Below, one piece after another: positions 54,262-64,000 of a DNA stretch of 64,000 bases. Each line of letters opens with the position of its first letter. Positions within the stretch are counted from its first letter, which is position 1. The stretch is from NCBI RefSeq assembly GCF_040954645.1, contig NC_092809.1, forward strand, positions 132,421,914 to 132,485,913, given 5' to 3'. The position numbers and the translations under genes were made by a program. This DNA is from Diabrotica undecimpunctata (lineage: Eukaryota > Arthropoda > Insecta > Coleoptera > Chrysomelidae). The notes below the pieces were generated by a model. It ran no database searches. It was not told the DNA's origin and worked only from the letters and a program-made list of their open reading frames with translations.

Positions 54262-54365
54262 CTTGACAAAGGCAAGGGTTTCCTGAAGAAACGTTGATTT
54301 CTATGGAAAATAAAATCTAGTTCCACATGTAATATAATTTATTAAATCTAAACCCAAGAAATACT
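54262..54365 (+). repeat. Interspersed repeat shared with 22095-22205
   Basis: Starts GACAAAGGCAAGGGTTTCCT, contains GAAACGTTGATTTC and AATAAAATCTAGTTCC, and ends AAACCCAAGAAATACTAATT. It is the second copy of the putative Penelope terminal repeat. Confidence 0.5.
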
Positions 54366-54475
54366 AATTTTATGTTAAATATAGTACGGTTCAAGAAACT
54401 CAAAACTATATAAATATAAATATATATATATATACATATATGTATATATTATATATATATATATTATATATATAC

Positions 54476-54544
<69 letters not shown>

Positions 54545-54550
54545 ATATAT

Positions 54551-55343
54551 AAAATATACACAAAATAGTAGTAAAATAGTACACTTTTTTAATAATTAAA
54601 CTTTTAGAAAATATATTACACAAATTATTAAATTTAACAAGCTTTAAATACATAATCACAGCTTCACCATTGTTAAAATGTTTCCCGTAACGAACAGTTT
54701 CAAATTCAGTTTTGTTTTAATTAGTTTATAACAGAGTTTTTGTTTTCACCAAGTAAAAAATGTTTTCGGGAAACCGTGTTTTCTGCATTGAACTTTACGA
54801 AAATAAACTATAATACTATTAAATAATTGCTGCGTTCAATCTGTGTTCAACTTGGAAATAATTGTATCATTAAATTTACATGAAATTCGTCTTTAGTTTT
54901 TCTTTTTTGGAAGAGGGTATTACAATTAATTGTTTAGGTAATAAAAATTTGGTTTAAAAAGCTTTATTATTAACAACTTACGATTAATTCTTCTCTATAA
55001 ACTGCTTGACTATACCAGTGACTGCTCTAATCTATTAAGTCTTATCAATTTTAGATGTAGTACTAGAATTCTTAAAGACATTCTTTCTTTGGAATAAAAC
55101 ATTATGACACAAAATATGGCAAATTCTCTCCTATTAACAGAATTCAGATACTGGAAATGACTTAAATCAATCTTATAATTTGGTGTTGTTCTGAAGCTAG
55201 TTTCTTGTGGCATTTTAAAGTAATTACTATTTAAATCGGAATAAGCCACAATTAAAGGTTAAAGTACTTTTATTGACGTTTCAATTTCAACTTCGGAAAT
55301 CGTTCTCAAAATACAAACATTAGTAAATTGTAAATTTGTATTA
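54551..55343. repeat. Long direct repeat, copy A
   Basis: About 790 bp that recur with only scattered changes at 56448-57225. Both copies follow a (TA)n array and end with the block CGTTTCAATTTCAACTTCGG, AAATCGTTCTCAAAATAC. Neither has an ORF with recognisable similarity. The arrangement resembles the long terminal repeats of a Penelope-like or other retroelement, or a segmental duplication; 1.1 kb of unrelated DNA lies between. Confidence 0.85.
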
Positions 55344-55489
55344 CAGCAACGATAATAGCCATTATGTTTGTTTATGTAGGTACTCTCTTACTTGAAACTA
55401 CTGCTAAACAATCATAGTTATTGTTTACGAAAATCGGTTTAGTTGCGTTAAGAGCGTAGGCGCAAAATTTCAAGTCAATGCTTTTTAAA

Positions 55490-55790
55490 TGTAGTCATTT
55501 TTTTCAAATGCTGAGAAAACTAACAAATATTTTTTAAAAATTTAAATGCAGAATGAAAGGTGACATTATTGCCGAGGGCCGAAATAAACAAAAAGTTTTT
55601 TTGAATGAGATACTTAAAATTCAAAATCACACTAAATTTTCTCTTTTTTCGCCCCTGTAACTTATTAAAATAAACATTATAGAAGTTTTCAGAAACTTTC
55701 GGCCCTCGGTAATAATGTATTCTTTCATTCTGCGTTTAAATTTTTCAAAAATATTTATCAGTTTTCTCAGGATTCGAAAAAAAAAAGAAT
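55490..55790. mobile_element. Foldback element, arms about 95 bp
   Basis: The left arm (55490-55587, containing CTGAGAAAACTAACAAAT and GCCGAGGGCCGAAA) and the right arm (55690-55790, containing TTTCGGCCCTCGGTAATAAT) are inverted copies with some mismatches, separated by about 100 bp. It lies between the two long direct repeats. MITE-like, no ORF. Confidence 0.75.
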
Positions 55791-55969
55791 GCCCACCTCT
55801 ACTCATTCATTACCTGTGTTCTACTTTGATTCGGTGCTTTGACTACGCGACATGAGACGTTGCCAAATAATTTCGTATGAAGGTTTTTTATTGTGGTTTG
55901 ATATCTCAATTTATTATTTTTATTGCGAATAAGGCACAACGTGACTTTAAAATAAGCTTATTTTGATGT

Positions 55970-56056
55970 TTAGATTTCCAATTCGGAAATCGTACTTAAA
56001 ATACAAAACATTAATAAATTTTATTTACATAAAACGATTTCCGAAGTGGGAATCAA
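55970..56056. repeat. Inverted repeat around TTCGGAAATCGT
   Basis: GATTTCCAATTCGGAAATCGT (about 55972-55992) is mirrored at about 56033-56055 (ACGATTTCCGAAGTGGGAATC). Related to the ACTTCGGAAATCGTTCTC blocks at the ends of the long direct repeats. Confidence 0.6.
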
Positions 56057-56358
56057 AATGTTAAATTAAACTTATTGAAAAGAAAAATTGTGGCAAATTT
56101 AAAATAAAAAACAGTAAGCTGCCATTTAAATCAATTCGCCCAAATTTGATTATCTTAGAATGTTGTTAAAATGCTAAAAAGACAACAGGTCAAATAAAAC
56201 CAATAAGTTTGGCAATGTTGAACTTCTCCTCTTTTCTTAGTTTCACTAATGCTATTTCGACGATATAATGGGCTGACCTAATATACCTCTCTCTTTTTAA
56301 ATAGGTGTTTCTCACTCCATCTCACGTAAGATACATACCGACCATAAAGTTTTACCTA

Positions 56359-56361
<3 letters not shown>

Positions 56362-56454
<93 letters not shown>

Positions 56455-57225
56455 CACAAAATAGTACACTTTTTTAATAGTTAAACTTTTAGAAAATATA
56501 TTTTACACAAATTATTAAATTTAACAAGCTTTAAATACATAATCACAGCTTCGCCATTGTTAAAATGTTTCCCGTAACGAACAGCTTCAAATTCAGTTTT
56601 GTTTTAATTAGTTTATAACAGAGTTTTTGTTTTCACAAAGTAAAAAATGTTTTCGGGAAACCGTGTTTTCTGAATTTAACTTTACGAAAATAAACTATAA
56701 TACTATTAAATAATTGCTGCGTTCAATCTGTGTTCGACTTGGAAATAATTGTATCATTAAATTTACATGAAATTCGTCTTTAGTTTTTCTTTTTTGGAAG
56801 AGGGTATTACAATTAATTGTTTAGGTAATAAAAATTTGGTTTAAAAAGCTTTATTATTAACAACTAACGATTAGTTCTTCTCTATAAACTGCTTGACTAT
56901 ACCAGTGACTGCTTTGATTTATTAAATCTTATCAATTTTAGATGTAGTACTAGAATTCTTAAACACATTCTTTCTTTGGAATAACACATGACACAAAATA
57001 TGGCGAATTCTCTCCTATTAACAGAATTCAGATACTGGAAATGACTTTAATCAATCTTATAATTTGGTGTTGTTCTGAAGCTAGCTTCTTGTGGCATTTT
57101 AAAGTAATTACTATTTAAATGGGAATAAGCCACAATTAAAGGTTATAGTACTTTTATTGACGTTTCAATTTCAACTTCGGAAATCGTTCTCAAAATACAA
57201 GCATTAGTAAATTGTAAATTTGTAT
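56362..57225. repeat. (TA)n array and long direct repeat, copy B
   Basis: The TA array 56362-56446 is followed by the second copy of the 790-bp repeat (56448-57225). Differences from copy A are single-base changes and short indels; for example, AATAGTAGTAAAATAGTACAC in A is shortened to AATAGTACAC in B. Confidence 0.85.
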
Positions 57226-57310
57226 TGTATGTTTGTATTTTGAGAACGATTTTCGAAGTTGAAATTAAAACGTCAATAAACGTACTTTAACTTTTTATTG
57301 TGGCTTATTT
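57124..57310. repeat. Inverted repeat at the end of copy B
   Basis: The last about 95 bp of copy B (AAGCCACAATTAAAGG ... AAATACAAGC) are followed within a few bases by an inverted copy (GTTTGTATTTTGAGAACG ... TTGTGGCTTAT, to 57310). The outer sequence of copy A (55243-55343) is the same block. Partial inverted terminal copies are known from Penelope-like elements. Confidence 0.75.
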
Positions 57311-57855
57311 TCATTTAAGTAGTAATTACTATAATTTGGTGAATATAAAAGCTGTAAGATTTAAATAGTCTTTGACTGAGTATGTAAGGGATCGAAAATG
57401 ATTTTCAGGAAAATTTAATTTATTATAATTTAATCAACTGGCTAATTGGCTAAGCCAAAGCCATTATACAATAAAAAAAACTAATAATTTGTTTAACATT
57501 TAATCATTATTTTAATATTTAGTTTTAGAATTTTTGTTACGGTTAGGATATTCTATTTTTGTTAATTTTTTGTAAAAATGGGAACATCTCTTGAATAAAT
57601 AAATAAATAAATAAATAATTTTATAATTACGCCTTATAAACCATACGTATAATACTTAAACGGAACCTGATGTTCAAGCCCCGAGGAGTGGTTTTACGTC
57701 CGCTCACAGTTACTTAATTTCACTCACGCTCGTGCACTCATTTTTCATTTTTTTTTCAATTTGAATTTTACATACATAGTCCTTTATTTGATTGGTTTAT
57801 TGAAGCTTAGAATAATTCAATATCAATGATAGAGGTGAAAGAAGCCTTGCATACT
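57311..57855. other. No recognisable gene
   Basis: AT-rich. Contains a short (AATA)n run at 57596-57618. Nothing else is recognised. Confidence 0.4.
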
Positions 57856-57996
57856 TCATTGATGATGAAAACTTACACTAACAGTAGGAACACCCCGGTA
57901 TGTTAACTTTTTTGAAATTACTACTCCGTCTGTGTAAGCTTTATAAATGTCATTCTTGATCTGGTGCATTCGTAAGTTGCCAAATACACACGTTGG

Positions 57997-57998
<2 letters not shown>
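57856..57998 (-). other. Unrecognised exon-like stretch
   Basis: On the minus strand, after a (TA)n array, an open reading TCVFGNLRMHQIKNDIYKAY followed by TDGVVISKKLTYRGVPTVS runs up to a strong donor-like GTAAGT (57880 downwards). A possible acceptor is GCACCAG within it. The amino-acid string looks like real protein, but I do not recognise the family and see no partner exon. It could be a host exon, a decayed gene or chance. Confidence 0.25.
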
Positions 57999-58083
<85 letters not shown>

Positions 58084-58115
58084 TATAGAATTATAGAATA
58101 GTTGTAATTCTCGCA

Positions 58116-58415
58116 ATGTTGTCACTGTATTTAAACCTTATATTCGATAATAAAAATACAAAGTGGCTTAATAGGCACTTTAAGGATCCCAAGTGCAGAA
58201 AATTATCGACAGGATATTATATTAACGATTTTACGTTTACAATACAAAAATCTAATTTAGATCTACCTTTAGTACATCTTAGAAAAGTGCAAAAGCTTGT
58301 AGTTTATTTAATAGGAAATGATAAATTTTGTATACTACCTCATCTGCTGAAGGCATTTAGTGTAGAAATAGGCATTGAAAGTGAACATATTGACAATGCA
58401 TTTTTTAATTTATAA
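58116..58415 (+). other. Unrecognised 99-codon ORF
   Basis: The open frame includes KWLNRHFKDPKCRKLSTGYY and LRKVQKLVVYLIGNDKFCIL. Length and composition are unremarkable for AT-rich DNA; no domain recognised and no neighbours supporting it. 58416-59290 holds no further candidate. Confidence 0.2.
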
Positions 58416-59297
58416 CTTCTTATATTTAGGTATTTATTTTAATTTTTTTATAGAGAATAAGGTGGACTAGAAACAACAAATGCTACTTTTATTGTAAAGA
58501 ATACAAACTGAATAAAGAATAAATATACGGCTTGTTAAGAAACTAATGGAAACTATGTGTAGGTAGCATATACTTTGAGACAAAATAATGATAGTAGGTA
58601 CTTTATATGAAGTAAGTCCTTCGTTTCCGAGTTCTACAACTTCAAAGTTAGAATTTTACATTTGTTTTTTAATTTTAATTTTGATATTGTTCATTTCAAT
58701 TATATAAAACTTTCAGTATAATTAAAACGTGAGCGTATGTTTATTTTTGAAGTGTAAACATGTAAAGAGTATTGTGTTAAAGCCATAGACGTGCTAGTCA
58801 TAATGGTTAAGGATGTGAACTATTAGTGGAATGAGATAAAACAAACCATTTGGCTGTTATTTGACATTTTATTAATGTACATCGGCGCATTCGCCATTTT
58901 TTAAAGCTCTATATTTGGTAATTGTTGGGAAACTGAAAAAACTGTTTTTTAATAAAAGTTTTTATTTTAACTCGAAAGACGTAATATCAATCGATGACAA
59001 ACAGATTTAATCAATACTTGAGACTATTTTCAAGTAGATAATTTTTGAAAAAATAAGAAAAAAAAATTTAAAAAAAGTTGGACCTGCATCTTTCTTGCAC
59101 CAAACACGTGAAATAATGCTTCTTTACCATCATTTTTGAGAGAAAAAAAACTCTTTTGTTCGGTTACAACAATCAAACGACTATGGTTTGCCTACTACAC
59201 AAATACAAAAAAAAACTGTAAAAAGAAACAGGTTGGTGTCAAAAAAATAGCATTCAGAAAAAAAATAAAACATTAAACACACGGGCAAACACATTCT

Positions 59298-61030
59298 TCA
59301 TTCATTTACCTGGTCGTCATCATCCGTTCCAGATGATTCGGTTTTCTGGTTCTCTGCCATGGCTGCATCACTTGTGAGACTGGTGTAAAAAGCCATTTGG
59401 TCCATAGGAACGAATCGTGTTGCCAGCTGCATTACGTCTGCATATTTGGCTTTTTTGACAGGTATAGGATTGCAATAGACAGAAATATCAGAAGAAACTG
59501 AGAGCTTCTTCATTTTACAACTGTTTGGATGATTGTTTAACAAAATCAGCATATTGTTGGGAGCTAAAAACGTAGTTCTTCTTCCTTAAAAACTTCTTAA
59601 TAACTCCAAAGCAGCGATCATAGGAAAGCAAGCTATGTCTTGGCTCAGAAAAGCGGTGCTCTATCTTGCCAATAGACTTAGTTCTCACCAGCAAATACCG
59701 AAACTGAATCATTACTGAGTTTTTGTTTTGCGCAGCAGCGTTATTGGAGAAAAGGTATAAAACTTTAACATTTTTAGGGAGTATATTTTTTATATAGTGG
59801 TACAAAAATGACACTACCTTGTTTGGTGGCTTTCGAGCCGTAGTTTCATTATACATATAAAAGTGTGCTTGATTTGTCTTACCAGAATGGTCGCAGAAGT
59901 TGTATGTCCACAACTGGCGTTTGTAAAAGCTTCTCCAGCAGGAATTTTTGGAAGTGGAAGGTTTTGTTCGAAGTCAAAGGTCAGAACCTCCACTTCGTCG
60001 CTATATTTGCACAATGTACTTTGTGCAAACAACAAACTTTTCGTTCATTTTCGCCGAGGGTCACATCTTTGCGTTTGTTATCTAAGACATCACATATTTC
60101 GCATGTATCTGATCGAGGTGAGCTCAACCTGTAGTTGAAGTTTTCTTTGAAGTATCGATAGTAGAAGTCATAGGGAACTTTGGGTTTATATTTAGGATTG
60201 CTAACTTTCTGGTTCGTAAAATTCCAAATAGAGTTGATGCATCTTCTTTACATTTAGATCTGGAAATGAAATAGAATCGACGGGATTTGTTTCTACTATA
60301 ATGCGATTCACGCCTTGGAAAGCTCTGGATGTGCAGGTTCACATTTTTGAGTGTTTCGTTAGATTTTTGGTTATCTATTTGTATACTTTCCCTTGTTACT
60401 AGGTGGCGCTGCAATATCTCTGTCACGAAAAGTTTGAGCAATGAGATCTACACGTTTCCTTGATATGCCGTGTATTGCACCAAAAGCATGTCTACAAACT
60501 CGTTTGTAGACTTACCTTTCATTAGTCTTTTTTTGAGTTCTTTGATTAGTAGTAGCTTGAATCAACCCTCCCAAATAGGTATTTTGCAAATCTTTGTCGC
60601 CTATTTTGTTAAACTTTTGTGAGACAACTTTTCTTGTTTCTTCGTCCACATTCTGAAAACACTTGTACCTGCATTTGCAGTTCGATCCAGTTAATCTCGG
60701 TCCCTTCTGTATTCCTTTCCAGTTCATACACATTTTCCCTTCTGCAATGTCTTTTTTTTATATTTCATTTCCAGAGAGTGGGGTTGGCACTTTTTCTATT
60801 TTTGGTTACAGGAACAACTAGGGGCTCTTCCGTGGGCTCCATGTTGACAACAGGTTCAATGTGTTGTTTTTTTTAAAGAGGTACGTTTTTTCTTTGGATG
60901 CTTTCTCCTAGCTGAAGTCCTGCAACTTCACTATTAAAACAACTTTCATCAGAGCTTGTAGGTTCATAGTCTGACTCACTAGCACTAAACGGATCTGACT
61001 CGGTTTCACTTATTTTTACACGACGTTAAA
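59298..61030 (-). pseudogene. Multi-copy insect transposase-like protein, frameshifted
   Basis: Minus-strand pieces in order: an acidic start (SETESDPFSASESDYEPTSS), NPTLWK, GSNCKCRYKCFQNVDEETRK (cysteine cluster), HAFGAIHGISRKRVDLIAQT, SFPRRESHYSRNKSRRFYFI, SPRSDTCEICDVLDNKRK, VEVLTFDFEQNLPLPKIPAG, YNFCDHSGKTNQAHFYMYNE, VLYLFSNNAAAQNKNSVMIQ, IEHRFSEPRHSLLSYDRCFG and a C-terminus ending DDDDQVNE. I know this arrangement (CRCRYQC cluster, SHYSR, C-E-x-C-D, FDLQQNLPLP, S-D-x-x-x-x-Q-N-K-N, H-S-x-x-x-x-D-R-x-F-G) from a repetitive insect protein family. The D-x(n)-D pattern suggests a DDE-type transposase, but I cannot name the superfamily. At least five frameshifts and stops. Confidence 0.6.
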
Positions 61031-61196
61031 TTTTTACACGAACAATTACACCGCATAAAAACGCACGCCACGCAGTAATAATAGCAACGAGAAAACAAAT
61101 CAGCTGCCCTGCTGGCCCAGCGCAGGTTCTGATAATAATCAGAACCAACATAATAACCAGAAAACTTTAGAATATTTAGGTGTAGAATGTAAAGTA

Positions 61197-61460
61197 GCAT
61201 TAAACAAAACTGCTAACAATATCGAAAAAAGTATAACTGCAAAATCTATTACAGATGTATGTATTGAAACCAAAAATTCCTGTTACAAAAAGAATAAAAG
61301 AGCCATTTGAATTAAAAATAAATCAATAGAAAACAACATAGTGTTTACAAAAGCAGACAAAGGTAACACTACTATTGCTATAGATAAAATACAACATAAT
61401 AATAAAACAATAGAATTTTTAAATAATCAAAATATTGAAACGGTAAACAAGATCAAACTT
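61197..61460 (+). pseudogene. Penelope-like element, N-terminal RT fragment
   Basis: The reading has KSITDVCIETKNSCYKKNKR, one stop, then NIVFTKADKGNTTIAIDKIQ followed by HNNKTIEFLNNQNIETVNK. T-K-A-D-K-G-N-T-T is the hallmark of the start of the Penelope RT. It breaks off after about 85 codons at the beginning of Jockey-like sequence. Confidence 0.7.
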
Positions 61461-61464
61461 GGCG

Positions 61465-61559
61465 ACATTTTATCCACACCCTTTACTCCATAAGCTGGAG
61501 TACCCCAGTGTTCTATTCGAGCTCTATTCTTACTCATATATTATACACACTCTATAATA
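61465..61559 (+). pseudogene. Jockey-like LINE, RT part before the mariner insertion
   Basis: GDILSTPFTP, stop, AGVPQCSIRALFLLIYYTHS (family A-G-V-P-Q-G-S-V-L-x-P-x-L-Y). The reading continues in frame beyond the mariner element at 62815 as SDITRPQYRPETLLLYVDDT. Confidence 0.7.
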
Positions 61560-62812
61560 ACGTATGATCCTAAAGTTTTGGGAAAAATTTCAAAAGTAAT
61601 TAATAATTAGTAATCTTATATTTTTATTAAATTATTCAACAATTTAACTTAACTATACTTATTATAAATCAAAATTCAAATGACAGACAAGGGATCATTA
61701 TTTTCGATTTGCCTAATAATTCCTCTGACACGTTGCATCATCCTTTGGACGACCTCGGCGTCAATTTCTCTAATTTTTGTATATATGCGGCGTCTTAACT
61801 GTTCCTGATTTTGTGCTTCTTATCCGTTATTATAGACTTTCCGACTTAATATTGCCCAGAACTCTTCAATTGGACGAGCCTGAGGTAGGTTGGGGGATTG
61901 TCTGCTTTCGGTACAAAGGTAATGTTGTTAGTTTTGTACCAGTCCCTTGTGATCCTCGCATAATGGCATGAAGCAAGATCTGGCCAAAAGACTATTTGAT
62001 TGTATGATGTGTGTTCACAAACTGAAGCAATTTAGAGAGACATCTTTGAATATAAATATTTGCGTTTAAGGCTTCGCCTCGAACAACACCAATGTAGGGC
62101 TGTGAGATAAAGCCAGCCTCAGAAATTGCACACCATACCAAAATTTTGTCCTCAAATTTTTTCTTACTTTTGAATTTTATTTCATCAGGTACATTTTCGT
62201 AATCGTTCGTGTAAAACCCATGGTTACCCTTCATCTCAAGGTTGGACAAAGTAAAATATTTTTCATCGTCCATCACGATCAACTTGTTGACGAAATGCAC
62301 TCGCCTTAACGCGCGGCAACATCTCGGAATTCTCTCTAATTGATCCTCTGTGTATTTTGGAGCTTTCCTTCTTTTCCGGTAGATAATATTGTTACTCGAT
62401 AACGTCCTGTATACTGTAGTCTTTCCAACATGAAATCTTCTGGCCTGCTTCAATCAGTCTTGCCTCTCTTATATGGTTCAAAATCCGCGGTCGGCCACTT
62501 TTACGCAAGTTAACCCATGGTATCCCTTCTTCATATTCTCTGATTGTGCGATAAATTGTCGATTTGCTTATGTTTTGATCTCGATAAATATTAACAATAT
62601 CTCGTTTCGACATTCGCCCAACCATATTATAAACACCTCGACGAATATCAATTTTATAAGACATTTTGCAGAGCAAAAACCAAAATATTCTGCTTTGTTT
62701 ATTAAATGTCAATAACTGATGACATTTCAATTCCATGTCCTTCCTTGTTAAATGCATTTTGCTTCTCAATCAGACCAGGTGAAATGTTTCCCAAAACTTT
62801 AGGACCATACGT
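61560..62812 (-). mobile_element. Tc1/mariner-type transposon, complete ends
   Basis: The ends are inverted repeats of about 33 bp with two mismatches (ACGTATGATCCTAAAGTTTT at 61560; the right end is inverted, up to 62812), flanked by TA on both sides (61558-61559 and 62813-62814). The length of 1253 bp is typical. The transposase is on the minus strand. It interrupts a Jockey LINE precisely: removing the element and one TA restores the RT reading. Confidence 0.92.
61680..62664 (-). pseudogene. Tc1/mariner-type transposase, few lesions
   Basis: Starts MSYKIDIRRGVYNMVGRMSK (ATG near 62664), with helix-turn-helix motifs ISKSTIYRTIREYEEG, GRPRI and KTTVYRTLSSNNIIYRKRRK. The catalytic part has LIVMDDEKYFTLSN (first D), DKILVWCAISEAGFISQPYI and, after frameshifts, WPDLASCHYA (second D), PKADNPPNLPQARPIEEFWA (third acidic residue) and an end near 61680. 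About three frameshifts or stops (around 62400, 61990 and 61850) inactivate it. P-N-x-P-Q-x-R-P-I-E-x-F-W is characteristic of a branch of IS630/Tc1/mariner transposases. Confidence 0.85.
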
Positions 62813-62814
62813 TA

Positions 62815-63910
62815 GTGACATCACCCGCCCTCAGTATAGACCGGAAACCCTTCTTCTGTATGTGGATGACACTGCTCCCCTCACGCCAGGGCCACATAGA
62901 GAGCATGAACAATTGTCTGTATTCAAAATAGCACAAAACTGTCTAGATTCTGTCATTAGGTGGTGCAATAAATGGAGACTGACTATAAACGCCTCCAACA
63001 CACAACTTATATTATTCAAATCTTCCAATTGTCGTAATGTTCATGGCCGGATAACCTTGTTAGGAGAAGACCTTATTCTCAGAAACTCGGTTTCCTATTT
63101 TTAAGTTCATTTTAGTAGGACTCTCAACTGGAAAACCGACATTTAGGACACCCTAGACAGGAAGAAAGAGGTTTAAACTCTTGGCAGGTCTGTCCGGTAA
63201 AATTGGCAGGACGTTATCTTAAACATTATTGCACACTTACAAAACCTTTATAAGACCACTAATCGAATACAACATGTTAAGTAATGCGTCTACGCATAAC
63301 TTAACAGCCGCCAAATTAACACCATTGGGGCCACTGAAAGTAAAATCCTTAGATTCTGAATGAGGAAGTGCAGATACTATCCATCAGCACTCATAAATCA
63401 GGTAGCCAATCTAACACCGATTAAGGACAGAATCCGAACAACCAAGCCAAACAAATACTAAAGACGCCATGCAATTGCCGAGGGCAAATACTTACCAGAG
63501 TTCCTAAAAGAAAAGTTCCATTCCCTCCAGCTAAACTTTTACACAACACTGGAAACAAACTTCCTGATGAGTATTTTGATATATTAGAATCATTCCTCAT
63601 TAAATATCGCAGCTAACAACTGCAAGTCAAAAACGCTGATTAAGAGCCGTTCCCAGTATGGCTAGCAACCCTTTGAGGTGCTTCCCTTCGACTTGTTTAG
63701 CCTTCTCCGTCAACAATTCGTCTTGTGCACTTCATCATACCGTCCATATCACACAGCCACCTTCTGAACCCCAGCTTTTTAGCAATCCACCTCTGCATCT
63801 CCACAAACATTCGTCATCACGTTTACCACACCCCCTTGCTCCGGAAAAAAAGAGGAATACCCTTTCCTTGAAAAGGCAATAGCCTAAACAAGGTTAAAAC
63901 ATTGGATCGA
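62815..63910 (+). pseudogene. Jockey-like LINE, RT and 3' end
   Basis: The frame reads YRPETLLLYVDDTAPLTPGP (YADD changed to YVDD), then KIAQNCLDSVIRWCNKWRLT and INASNTQLILFKSS. With frameshifts the C-terminal region follows: LHTYKTFIRPLIEYNML-like, LGATESKILRF, RKCRYYPSALINQVANLTPI and KDRIRTTKPNKY. The element fades out after about 63900 (AGGCAATAGCCTAAACAAGG), without a clear poly(A). Same clade as 22760-24055. Confidence 0.75.
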
Positions 63911-64000
63911 TCGATCGTAAAAAAGAGAGAGGAGAACTGAAAACTAGGGAGAATAAGTAATAAAAAATTTAATGTAAAGTACTAACAATATTTTGACTAG

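Noticed and set aside
54551..57225. LTR retrotransposon bounded by the 790-bp repeats
   Set aside because: No gag, protease, RT or integrase between them, no TG..CA ends or primer-binding site, and each copy follows a TA array; a Penelope link or duplication fits better.
52619..58125. ORFs made of repeating Tyr-Ile
   Set aside because: Translations of (TA)n arrays.
1..64000. CRISPR arrays, bacterial operons, riboswitches
   Set aside because: The sequence is eukaryotic, with spliced exons and animal retroelements; no regularly spaced repeats of CRISPR type.
1..64000. Endogenous retroviral or other viral gene
   Set aside because: All RT sequences seen belong to non-LTR or Penelope-like elements; no protease, integrase or envelope-like reading was recognised.

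Overview
The window is insect nuclear DNA, most likely from a beetle with a repeat-swollen genome (the order is an inference). It is strongly AT-rich and has GT..AG introns, RTE-clade, Jockey-like and Penelope-like retroelements, piggyBac, Tc1/mariner and pogo/Tigger transposons, long (TA)n arrays, and insect forms of two conserved genes. I see no bacterial or viral genes, CRISPR arrays, rRNA or tRNA.

Two host genes are supported, both on the minus strand. (1) The first coding exon of 14-3-3 epsilon (4044-4107) with a GC-richer 5' UTR and a perfect CRE (TGACGTCA, 4263-4270); the other exons must lie left of base 1. (2) The 3' half of a neuroligin gene, four exons read right to left: 47138-47836, 34815-34966, 29834-29952 and 28601-29634. 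Their phases join without a break. They encode the second half of the cholinesterase-like domain, a transmembrane helix and a proline-rich cytoplasmic tail. Upstream exons are not visible, so 47837-64000 is probably its intron or upstream DNA.

Almost everything else is mobile DNA, mostly decayed and often nested. 1-4 kb: first intron of 14-3-3 epsilon, with a 844-bp inverted-repeat element. 5-15.6 kb: a mosaic of broken LINE pieces in both orientations. 16.4-20.1 kb: a mariner-like transposon with about 280-bp terminal inverted repeats, split by an RTE LINE. 20-28 kb: LINE debris and a Tigger pseudogene carrying a tiny LINE insertion. 28.6-47.8 kb: neuroligin. Its first visible intron (12 kb) holds a piggyBac copy broken by two LINEs and a truncated peroxiredoxin retro-copy; its second (4.9 kb) holds a mariner pseudogene, a 671-bp MITE and an RTE copy with a 13-bp target duplication. 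48.4-52.1 kb: a second piggyBac hit twice by LINEs, each with target duplications. 52.3-57.3 kb: Penelope-like remains with long direct and inverted repeats and (TA)n arrays. 59.3-61 kb: a multi-lesion transposase-like pseudogene. 61.2-64 kb: a Penelope RT fragment fused to a Jockey LINE that is split by a mariner element with clean TA duplications.

The most intriguing signal is a motif scattered over the window: CTGATGA, a short hairpin, GAA, a 6-nt palindrome and C or T. It has the layout of a small hammerhead ribozyme with a self-complementary stem III, and recurs as related but diverged copies, three of them inside one repeat family. Hammerhead motifs are known in Penelope-like elements, whose remnants are present here.
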